In this document: positions 1 to 5,467 of the stretch, piece by piece
How positions within the stretch are numbered: the first letter of the stretch is position 1
How the letters are laid out: every line of letters begins with the position of its first letter
Assembly (NCBI GenBank): GCA_012518745.1
Contig: JAAYRM010000135.1
Coordinates: 1-5,634, forward strand
DNA: 5,634 nt
Reading direction: 5' to 3'
Source: Tissierellia bacterium
GTDB lineage: Bacteria; Bacillota; Clostridia; Tissierellales; Tepidimicrobiaceae
Position numbers and translations under genes: made by a program
Notes under the pieces: generated by a model
What the model saw: only the letters and a program-made list of their open reading frames with translations
Databases searched by the model: none
Told to the model about the DNA's origin: nothing

Positions 1-108
1 CTCCCCCAGGCGATCAGCGCCCTAAAGGGAAGGCCTATAGTTCATAAAAACAATTGCAATAAGGAAGATATGAGGCAGATGGTAGAAAAACTTTTGGGTA
101 TAGAATAG
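1..108 (+). CDS. C-terminal fragment of an unidentified protein (35 codons, 5' end outside window)
   Basis: Frame 1 is open from the first base to a TAG at 106-108 and encodes 35 residues. The fragment begins LPQAISALKGRPIVHK and ends MVEKLLGIE. The mix of a hydrophobic/Gly stretch, a short beta-like segment (RPIVHK) and a charged C-terminal helix (KEDMRQMVEKLLG) is what one expects at the end of a Rossmann-like or P-loop alpha/beta domain. That is only an impression, and I do not recognise the family. The strongest support that it is a real gene end is the intrinsic terminator whose stem begins right at the stop codon. The ECF operon downstream has its own candidate promoter, so this gene is probably a separate transcription unit. 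Confidence 0.6.
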   Translation, partial: LPQAISALKGRPIVHKNNCNKEDMRQMVEKLLGIE

Positions 109-150
109 ATAAAAAAACAAAGGCCTAATATTGGGCCTTTGTTTTTTATC
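108..150 (+). terminator. Strong intrinsic terminator after the first gene
   Basis: The 5' arm (112-125, A-tract then CAAAGGCC) pairs with the 3' arm (134-147, GGCCTTTG then a T-tract). The loop is about 8 nt (126-133). Outer bases 108-110 and 148-150 (GAT/ATC) can also pair, with A111 bulged. The GC core next to the loop followed by a T-run is the classic Rho-independent form. The matching A-run on the 5' side would also let it work on the opposite strand. It separates the upstream gene from the ECF sigma operon. Confidence 0.9.
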
Positions 151-165
151 TATTTAGGGAAAACA

Positions 166-194
166 TGTAACATTTGAGCAGAATATATGACTGA
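166..194 (+). promoter_or_regulatory. Candidate ECF-type promoter of the sigma/anti-sigma operon
   Basis: TGTAAC at 166-171 resembles the AAC-containing -35 element recognised by Bacillota ECF sigma factors (TGAAAC or TGTAAC). After a 16 bp spacer comes TGACTGA at 188-194, a partial match to the CGTC/CGAC-type ECF -10. The transcript would start near 200, very close to the ribosome binding site at 204-208, which is a tight fit. No good TTGACA/TATAAT pair is visible here. Autoregulation by the first gene of the operon is inferred. Confidence 0.4.
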
Positions 195-214
195 TATATG
201 AAAGGGGGATGTCG

Positions 215-703
215 GTGAAGGAAATAGAAAAATTGTATATGTTTTATAGAGACGATATATATAGATACCTGCTATCATTGACTAGGAACCCCGTACTTTC
301 AGAGGATCTATTATCGGAAACGTTTATAAATGCCATTACATCTATTCAAAGGTTTAAAGGGCAATCATCCATCAAGACATGGCTATTCGGTATAGCCAGA
401 AATATATGGCTTCAGAATATTCAAAAGGATAGGTATACAGTTGAGTACTGTGACCTTTTAAGATTATATATATCGGATTCGGTAGATGAAAGGCTGGTGT
501 CGATAGAAAAGTTGGATAGGATTAAACGCCTATTATCGCAGAAGGATCGACGCACACAACAGATAGTGGGCATGAGAATCCAGGGATATAGTTTCGCGGA
601 GATTGCCGAAAGGGTTGGCATAAGGGAAAATTCAGCAAGGGTCATAGATTTTCGGACCAAGAGATGGATTAAGGATATGCTCGATGAGGAGGGATTGAGT
701 TGA
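215..703 (+). CDS. ECF-family RNA polymerase sigma factor
   Basis: A 162-residue sigma-70 family protein of the extracytoplasmic function (ECF) class, which directs RNA polymerase to a small stress or envelope regulon. Sigma region 2 spans about residues 8-73, with the SEDLLSETF segment at 29-37 and the KTWLFGIARN segment (regions 2.3/2.4) at 54-63. Sigma region 4 spans about 100-156, with a helix-turn-helix in GYSFAEIAERVGI (124-136). Regions 1.1 and 3 are absent, as is usual for ECF factors. I chose the GTG at 215 because the AAAGGGGG ribosome binding site (201-208) sits 6 nt before it. The in-frame ATG at 209 directly abuts the G-run, which leaves no spacing; starting there would add two residues. 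The stop overlaps the start of the anti-sigma gene by 4 bp (TTGA), implying translational coupling. I am sure of the family; the regulon is unknown. Confidence 0.93.
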   Translation: MKEIEKLYMFYRDDIYRYLLSLTRNPVLSEDLLSETFINAITSIQRFKGQSSIKTWLFGIARNIWLQNIQKDRYTVEYCDLLRLYISDSVDERLVSIEKLDRIKRLLSQKDRRTQQIVGMRIQGYSFAEIAERVGIRENSARVIDFRTKRWIKDMLDEEGLS

Positions 704-1251
704 AGGAAGTATCATGCGATATAATATGCGATTTGATACCCCTTGTAAGGGATGGCGTAGCGAATAGGGATAGCGTAGATATGGTAATGGGGCATATAGA
801 GGATTGTGAGGCATGCCGACAGGAGTTCGATGCCCTCAATCCGATGGAATTGGATGGCCTATCCATCGAGGATGAAAACATAATAGCTTCCATAAAACGA
901 AATATCTTCATCACCCAGATGGCGGTACTCATATTGGGCGCGATTATAGGTGTGGCCCTCACCGGCTCTATGGGGCAATTCTATAATTTTATAATAATGC
1001 CCATTCTAGGTGGCCTATCTATTAAGGTATTGAGGGGTAGATGGCATATAGGCTTCATTGCAGTCTTTGTACTGAGCTATGTAGGGCAGGTACTGTACTT
1101 TATAATCACCAATCAATTCACCTGGGGGGTTCTATATGGATCGGCAATCTATGGAATGTTCTACATCAGTTTAATGGCATTGGGTGTAGTCATATTTGGA
1201 TTACTTCGCTTTGCCTTTGGGGGAGAGGGGGATAAGAATGAAGAAGGATAA
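700..1251 (+). CDS. Membrane anti-sigma factor with zinc-binding (ZAS / zf-HC2) N-terminus
   Basis: A 183-residue partner of the ECF sigma factor. The cytoplasmic N-terminus carries the ZAS pattern: Cys6 in CDIICDLIPL, then His32-x3-Cys36-x2-Cys39 (HIEDCEAC). In this family these residues bind zinc and the domain clamps the sigma factor; Cys10 is an extra cysteine. After a short linker come about four hydrophobic helices (around 69-88, 94-111, 115-137 and 145-172) and a charged tail. The membrane part is therefore larger than the single helix of classic anti-sigma factors such as RsiW. The start is TTG at 700, set by a GAGGAGGG ribosome binding site (686-693) 6 nt upstream, and it overlaps the sigma stop codon. 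The gene overlaps the next one by 14 bp. Its pairing with the sigma factor is inferred from order, coupling and motif. Confidence 0.88.
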   Translation: MKEVSCDIICDLIPLVRDGVANRDSVDMVMGHIEDCEACRQEFDALNPMELDGLSIEDENIIASIKRNIFITQMAVLILGAIIGVALTGSMGQFYNFIIMPILGGLSIKVLRGRWHIGFIAVFVLSYVGQVLYFIITNQFTWGVLYGSAIYGMFYISLMALGVVIFGLLRFAFGGEGDKNEEG

Positions 1252-2038
1252 TAGGATATTTAGAAAATTGGCCGGGGCTATAGCCATCGCATTGATATTC
1301 GGTATATTGCTTATTACCAATGCATTTGTAGGGAATCCCATATCGGCTGGGATAGCGGGGAGGGCTATAGATCGATACGTGGAGGAAAAATATGCTTCAT
1401 TGGGGCTTGAGGTTGAAAAGCCTGTATATAATTTCAAGGATGGCTCCTATGTATCAAAGGCGAGATCCAATACCAGCATAGATACCAATTTCTATATCAA
1501 TTATAGGGGTGGAGATGTATATTATGATAGCTATGAAGATGATGTTCTTGGGATGTGGAATACCCTAGGCAGGCTGTCCAAGGAATATAGCAACCTCGTG
1601 ACGGATATGGTTGCCAATGATTTGGGATATGAGGAGAATAGCACATGGGTTTCCTATGATGAAAAGGTATATGAGAACCCCAGAGAAGTATTGGAATTGG
1701 ATATGAAATTTGATAGGGAGTTATCCATACCCACAGAGGTAATGATAGATATAGGTATGGAAAATCCAACCCTAGATAAGGCCTCAGCCATCCTAGTAGA
1801 TGCCCATGATATATTCAAGAAGAGTCGATGTAGATTTCAAAAGTATTCTATATTCCTCAAGGATGAGGGGACAATTGTCAATATCATGGGGGTTAGGCCC
1901 AAGGATATTGAAAGCGGAAAGTTATTGAGTCTGCTAAAAGAGGCATTGGAAAGGGAGGATCAAGAATTAACCAAAGACGAACAGGATAAGCCTACGGAAC
2001 CAGAGGGTATATTTGTAGATATTATGGAAAGAGATTGA
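1238..2038 (+). CDS. Membrane-anchored YfjL-like protein, third gene of the ECF operon
   Basis: A 266-residue protein with a basic N-terminus (MKKDNRIFRK) and one hydrophobic helix (about 11-31), followed by a soluble domain expected outside the membrane. Features I associate with YfjL-like proteins of Bacillota are NPIS just after the helix (33-36), a helix with RYVEEKY, YNFKDGSY (64-71), FYINYRGGDVYYDSYEDDVL (85-104) and a C-terminal half ending in an acidic, Pro-containing tail (DEQDKPTEPEG). The biochemical role of this family is not established. The ATG at 1238 is chosen because GGAGAGGGGG lies 6 nt upstream. A longer in-frame ATG at 1196 lies deep inside the anti-sigma gene and would spoil the membrane anchor. 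The 14 bp overlap with the anti-sigma gene implies co-translation. It may sense or modulate the anti-sigma factor, but that is inference. Confidence 0.82.
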   Translation: MKKDNRIFRKLAGAIAIALIFGILLITNAFVGNPISAGIAGRAIDRYVEEKYASLGLEVEKPVYNFKDGSYVSKARSNTSIDTNFYINYRGGDVYYDSYEDDVLGMWNTLGRLSKEYSNLVTDMVANDLGYEENSTWVSYDEKVYENPREVLELDMKFDRELSIPTEVMIDIGMENPTLDKASAILVDAHDIFKKSRCRFQKYSIFLKDEGTIVNIMGVRPKDIESGKLLSLLKEALEREDQELTKDEQDKPTEPEGIFVDIMERD

Positions 2039-3284
2039 CCTCTATAAAATAGGCGAATATCCCCACAACTAAAGCTGCTATGGTATTGAATACAGTAGAC
2101 CATGCTGCTGATCGCTTATCCAGCGCTATTAATGGAAATAATGCATCCCCATCTTGGGATATGGCATTAGCCAATAGGGCTGAAAATGGTAGTACACCCC
2201 TTGTATATAGGGTTACAAATATAATCTGGGGGCCACATCCGGGTATGATGCCTATAAGCGCACCCAATAGCACCGAGGTTAGGCCTGTTTGGGATAGGAA
2301 CTCCATGATCACGGCCTCACCTGCCATATAATCACCTAGGCCCAAGCCCAATACGGATAGTTCGTATACGAAATATGCTATGAACACCCATGTAGCCACA
2401 AAGGCCGTCTCCTGGGCATTATGTACTATGGTTTCCTTCAGGAATAGTGTCTTCAATTCGGTTTCCTCGTGGGTATCACTTTGAATGAACTTATTGCTTG
2501 CAATCATCATTATTATTGAAAGCAGGGTTCCTAGCGAGCCAACTATCGTACCGAGGTTGGGTATGATCATCGCATTTAGATCTACTTGAAACAGATCCAA
2601 GATCCCAAGTATAAGGCCTATCGATATGGCTATCCAATAGATCATATATACATTATGGGTCAATTTATATCCAATGGTGTCTATGGGCTGATGACCCCTG
2701 ATATTATGATGGAGTATGAGATCTATCTCATCCCCCTCCTTATGGCCAATATGGGCTATATGGTCTGAATCATGGCCCATCCCGGTTAAAATTTTCCCCT
2801 GTAAACTATGATCCTTTCTACGATGCCTCGACTTAATATCCTCCTTGCTGGCCCTTCGCTTATTTATCTTCTCCAGTAGGCCCTTCCCAAAATCAAAATA
2901 GTCTATTATATAGCCGGTTATAATGGCGACTATAAAGGATAGTAGGCTTACCAATAGGTATTGCAAGGGCATGGCAATCATAAGCACGAAGGCAGAATCG
3001 CCCATGGTAGCGATCAATGTGGCCACTATGGTGCCAAAGCTAACGGTCCCCTTCGGGAATAGGGGGACTATAAATATTGCGCCACCGCATCCCGGAGTCA
3101 GCCCCAATAGAGCACCTATTATGGGCTGTGCGCGCTTGGATTGCTCTATCTTTTTAACTAGATTACCGGATTGTTTAAAATTTACATACCCAAATAACAA
3201 TAGAACGGCACCTACGAAAACGGTAACCTGTATAAATGAATTCTCAGCACTATATATCAATAATCTAAATATTTCCTTAGCCAT
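2022..3284 (-). CDS. Putative heavy-metal (manganese-type) exporter, ArsP_2 family, about 10 TM
   Basis: A 420-residue polytopic membrane protein matching my knowledge of the ArsP_2 / 'putative manganese transporter' family (10-TM putative heavy-metal exporters). Two half-repeats are visible: PGCGGAIFIVPLFPKG (64-79) with GDS at 95-97, and PGCGPQIIFVTLYTRG (348-363) with DGD at 378-380. The PGCG and Asp residues are likely to line the metal path. Between the halves lies a soluble loop (about 130-210) with ten histidines plus many acidic residues, a plausible metal-binding segment. Helices lie near 17-36, 56-76, 83-105, 108-130, 211-231, 239-263, 292-313, 337-359, 364-388 and 394-415. The start is ATG 3284, because GAGAGGGGG (3298-3291 on the minus strand) lies 6 nt upstream; an in-frame ATG at 3302 would put that site inside the gene. 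Substrate is inferred; family naming has shifted between arsenic and manganese. Confidence 0.85.
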   Translation of the reverse strand: MAKEIFRLLIYSAENSFIQVTVFVGAVLLLFGYVNFKQSGNLVKKIEQSKRAQPIIGALLGLTPGCGGAIFIVPLFPKGTVSFGTIVATLIATMGDSAFVLMIAMPLQYLLVSLLSFIVAIITGYIIDYFDFGKGLLEKINKRRASKEDIKSRHRRKDHSLQGKILTGMGHDSDHIAHIGHKEGDEIDLILHHNIRGHQPIDTIGYKLTHNVYMIYWIAISIGLILGILDLFQVDLNAMIIPNLGTIVGSLGTLLSIIMMIASNKFIQSDTHEETELKTLFLKETIVHNAQETAFVATWVFIAYFVYELSVLGLGLGDYMAGEAVIMEFLSQTGLTSVLLGALIGIIPGCGPQIIFVTLYTRGVLPFSALLANAISQDGDALFPLIALDKRSAAWSTVFNTIAALVVGIFAYFIEVNLFP

Positions 3285-3290
3285 TGGATA

Positions 3291-3298
3291 CCCCCTCT
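3291..3298 (-). promoter_or_regulatory. Ribosome binding site deciding the exporter start
   Basis: On the minus strand AGAGGGGG is followed by 6 nt and then ATG at 3284. This selects the inner ATG over the ATG at 3302, which has no Shine-Dalgarno-like sequence upstream of it. Confidence 0.75.
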
Positions 3299-3432
3299 GC
3301 ATATATTATACAATATACCCAGATATGGCATATTATAAGAGAAAAATTGCAACGATTATAGGGCGAATTGCTTTCATATCCTTTTTATTATAAGATATAT
3401 GAAGTTTAACAAAGTCACAATGGGGTGATCAT
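3299..3432. promoter_or_regulatory. Divergent promoter region between exporter and TtcA-like gene
   Basis: This AT-rich spacer has no reading frame of its own and must hold both promoters. For the exporter (minus strand) there are two perfect TATAAT boxes, at 3310-3305 and 3337-3332. The outer one leaves a leader of about 40 nt, while the inner would start transcription almost on the ribosome binding site. Neither has a convincing -35. For the plus strand, TATAAG (3389-3394) or TAAGAT (3391-3396) could be the -10, with TTGCTT (3368-3373) as a weak -35. Each minus-strand TATAAT lies inside a similar word: GCATATATTATA at 3299-3310 and GCATATTATA at 3328-3337 (plus strand). The spacer is too short for a yybP-ykoY manganese riboswitch. 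Confidence 0.4.
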
Positions 3433-4311
3433 ATGAACAAAAAACAAGATGAATTGATTCAGAAGAGCTGTAATATAATAACTTCCTCCGGTGAAAAAAA
3501 ACCCCTATTCCGCATAGAAAGAAGCCTTGTAAAGCGATATAGGAAGAATATATGGAATAAATTTATGAAATCTATAAGGGAATACGAGCTGATTCAAGAT
3601 GGGGATAGGATAGCAGTAGCGATTTCAGGTGGCAAGGATAGCCTGCTGATGGCCAAGCTATTTCAGGAATTACAGGGTCATGGTAATTTCAATTTCGAAT
3701 TGGAGTTTATAGCCATGGATCCCGGCTATCATCCAGATATAAAGGAATTATTGGTGGAAAACTGCAAATACCTCAATATCCCAATTCATATATATGAATC
3801 CGGAATATTTGAGGTAGCGGAGAGGATGGCCAAGGATAATCCATGCTATATGTGTGCCAGGATGAGAAGAGGAGCACTATACGGCAAAACCGAGGAACTG
3901 GGATGCAATAAATTGGCATTGGGCCACCATTTTAACGATGTAATAGAGACCATCCTGTTAAATGTGCTATGCTCTGGCAATTTCAAGACCATGCTACCTA
4001 AGCTAAGGGCCCAAAATTTCGATGGTATAGAATTGATCAGGCCGCTATACTATGTTGAGGAGGAGTATATAAGCAGATTTATTAGATATAGTGGAATATT
4101 CCCTCTAAATTGTGCATGCATGGTAGCAGCTAAGGAGATTGGAACCAAGCGGCAGGAGATAAAGGAATTGATAGAGCAATTGAAGGGGAGTATCGACAAT
4201 GTGGATATGTCCATATTCAGATCGGCTCAAAACGTTAGCATAGACAGGGTATTGGGATGGGAAAGGGATGGCGAGAAGCATTCATTTCTAGAGTTCTATG
4301 ATGAAGATTGA
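3433..4311 (+). CDS. TtcA-family PP-loop ATPase (tRNA 2-thiocytidine biosynthesis type)
   Basis: A 292-residue cytoplasmic protein of the PP-loop ATP pyrophosphatase superfamily. Well-studied TtcA adenylates C32 of some tRNAs and inserts sulfur using a [4Fe-4S] cluster. Here the PP-loop SGGKDS is at 65-70, the CYMCARMRRG segment gives Cys138-x2-Cys141, GHHFNDVIET is at 164-173, and a C-terminal NCACM segment supplies Cys227 and Cys229. Two or three of these cysteines should hold the cluster. The IQDGDRIAVAISGGKDS lead-in is typical of TtcA. An N-terminal extension of about 30 residues has no recognised motif. The ATG at 3433 has GGGGTGATC (3422-3430) just upstream, a near-complete match to the anti-Shine-Dalgarno region. 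The gene appears monocistronic and diverges from the exporter. Many Bacillota members of this family are untested, so the exact tRNA substrate is uncertain. Confidence 0.88.
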   Translation: MNKKQDELIQKSCNIITSSGEKKPLFRIERSLVKRYRKNIWNKFMKSIREYELIQDGDRIAVAISGGKDSLLMAKLFQELQGHGNFNFELEFIAMDPGYHPDIKELLVENCKYLNIPIHIYESGIFEVAERMAKDNPCYMCARMRRGALYGKTEELGCNKLALGHHFNDVIETILLNVLCSGNFKTMLPKLRAQNFDGIELIRPLYYVEEEYISRFIRYSGIFPLNCACMVAAKEIGTKRQEIKELIEQLKGSIDNVDMSIFRSAQNVSIDRVLGWERDGEKHSFLEFYDED

Positions 4312-4315
4312 CCTA

Positions 4316-4353
4316 AATTAAGGATTCACCTTTTCCAAGTGAATCCCTTAATT
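4316..4353. terminator. Bidirectional hairpin between convergent TtcA-like and rpoD genes
   Basis: AATTAAGGATTCAC (4316-4329) pairs with GTGAATCCCTTAATT (4339-4353), with one bulged C. The loop is 9 nt. It starts 5 nt after the TtcA-like stop codon, and its right arm includes two bases of the rpoD stop codon (4354-4352). There is no long T-run on either side (only short AATT ends), so termination may be weak or helped by other factors. Position and symmetry suggest it serves both genes. Confidence 0.65.
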
Positions 4354-5437
4354 AGCCTTCCAGAAAATCTTTTAATTTTTTACTACGGCTTGGATGCCTG
4401 AGCTTGCGGAGGGCTTTGGCTTCTATCTGCCTTATCCTCTCCCTCGTAACCCCAAATTTCTTGCCAACCTCTTCCAAGGTTCTCGTCCTACCATCGTTTA
4501 TACCAAATCTCAATATCAATACTTCCTGCTCCCGTGGCGTTAATGTTTCTAAGACCCCCAATAGCTCTTCCTTGAGCATTACGAATGTTGTGGATTCTAC
4601 TGGGGTTTCTATATTTTCATCCTCCACGAAATCGCCTAGTTGACTATCCTCTTCCTCCCCTATTGGGGTTTCTAGAGAGATGGGTTTCTGTGATATCTGC
4701 ATTATATCCTTAACCCTGTCAACATCGATATCCATAAGCTCTGCAATTTCATCCGCAGTTGGTTCACGACCTAGGTCTTGTACCAACTGTCTTTGTATTC
4801 TAATGAGTTTATTTATATTTTCTATCATATGAACGGGTATTCTTATGGTCCTGCCCTTATCGGCGATGGATCTGGTAATAGCCTGACGTATCCACCAGGT
4901 GGCGTAGGTACTAAACTTATAGCCCTTCGTATAATCGAATTTTTCTACCGCTTTCATAAGGCCTAGGTTCCCCTCCTGAATCAGATCTAGGAAGGATAAT
5001 CCCCTACCGATATGCTTTTTAGCAATGCTGACCACCAGCCTTAGATTTGCCTCTGCTAGATGCCTTTTAGCTAATTCATCCCCTTGCTCTATCCTCTTGG
5101 CCAGTTCGACCTCATCTTCCCTTGTGAGAAGATCAACCTTACCAATCTCCCTCAGATACATCTTGACCGGATCCTCTACCGTCACAGCCATTTTGGGGTT
5201 GGGTTTCTCCTCCACGTTGTCGGATTGCTCCTCTGGTGGCATGGTTCTTACCTCGATATCCTTTTTTTCAAGATGTTGATATATCTCCTCCATCTCTCCA
5301 GAGGTTAGGTCCAATTCTTCCAAGCTATCCTCTATATCCTCGTGGGTAAGAAACTTTTCATCCTTACCTCTAGCAATCAATGATTCAACCGCTGTCAATT
5401 TTTTATCTACAATGCTTTGTTCATCTTTAATATTCAT
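4352..5437 (-). CDS. rpoD: Primary RNA polymerase sigma factor RpoD/SigA
   Basis: A 361-residue group-1 sigma factor that binds core RNA polymerase and recognises housekeeping promoters. Region 1.1 is a short helical acidic segment (about 11-63). Region 1.2 begins DPVKMYLREIG (89-99). Region 2 spans about 123-200, with FLDLIQEGN (149-157), KFSTYATWWIRQAITR (174-189) for -10 melting, and His203/Glu206 for extended -10 contact. Region 3 follows, with the 3.2 finger SLETPIGEEEDSQLGDF (254-270). Region 4 has LTPREQEVLILRFG (299-312) and the -35 binding helix-turn-helix TLEEVGKKFGVTRERIRQIE (320-339). The ATG at 5437 is preferred over an in-frame TTG at 5440 because GAGGG lies 7 nt upstream. KKHIGRGLSF (140-149) and ADKGRT (192-197) differ from the KRYVGRGMLF and ADQART usual in Bacillota. 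No dnaG end is visible directly upstream. A second, paralogous RpoD-like factor cannot be excluded. Confidence 0.93.
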   Translation of the reverse strand: MNIKDEQSIVDKKLTAVESLIARGKDEKFLTHEDIEDSLEELDLTSGEMEEIYQHLEKKDIEVRTMPPEEQSDNVEEKPNPKMAVTVEDPVKMYLREIGKVDLLTREDEVELAKRIEQGDELAKRHLAEANLRLVVSIAKKHIGRGLSFLDLIQEGNLGLMKAVEKFDYTKGYKFSTYATWWIRQAITRSIADKGRTIRIPVHMIENINKLIRIQRQLVQDLGREPTADEIAELMDIDVDRVKDIMQISQKPISLETPIGEEEDSQLGDFVEDENIETPVESTTFVMLKEELLGVLETLTPREQEVLILRFGINDGRTRTLEEVGKKFGVTRERIRQIEAKALRKLRHPSRSKKLKDFLEG

Positions 5438-5467
5438 CAAAAATCCCTCACTTTAGGAAATAAAGTT

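Noticed and set aside
421..962. Minus-strand frames opposite the sigma and anti-sigma genes
   Set aside because: They overlap well-supported plus-strand genes with recognised domains and show no ribosome binding site.
1196..1237. Earlier ATG for the YfjL-like protein
   Set aside because: It lies inside the anti-sigma gene, lacks its own ribosome binding site and adds residues before a typical basic-plus-hydrophobic N-terminus. ATG 1238 has an ideal ribosome binding site.
1276..1285. Perfect 10 bp palindrome GGCTATAGCC
   Set aside because: It lies inside the coding sequence of the YfjL-like protein with no partner site or spacing to a promoter; CTATAG-type words are common throughout this DNA.
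2923..3393. 156-codon open frame on the plus strand
   Set aside because: It runs antisense through the membrane exporter gene, has no ribosome binding site or family resemblance, and the minus-strand protein in the same DNA has clear family motifs.
3303..3432. yybP-ykoY manganese riboswitch upstream of the exporter
   Set aside because: The whole divergent spacer is about 130 bp, AT-rich, and has no GC-rich paired elements. The leader left after the likely -10 boxes is only 14-41 nt.
5084..5308. Plus-strand open frames opposite rpoD (also 4404-4643, 4778-4966 and 5025-5279)
   Set aside because: All are shadows of the conserved RpoD coding sequence and have no start signals or recognisable products.
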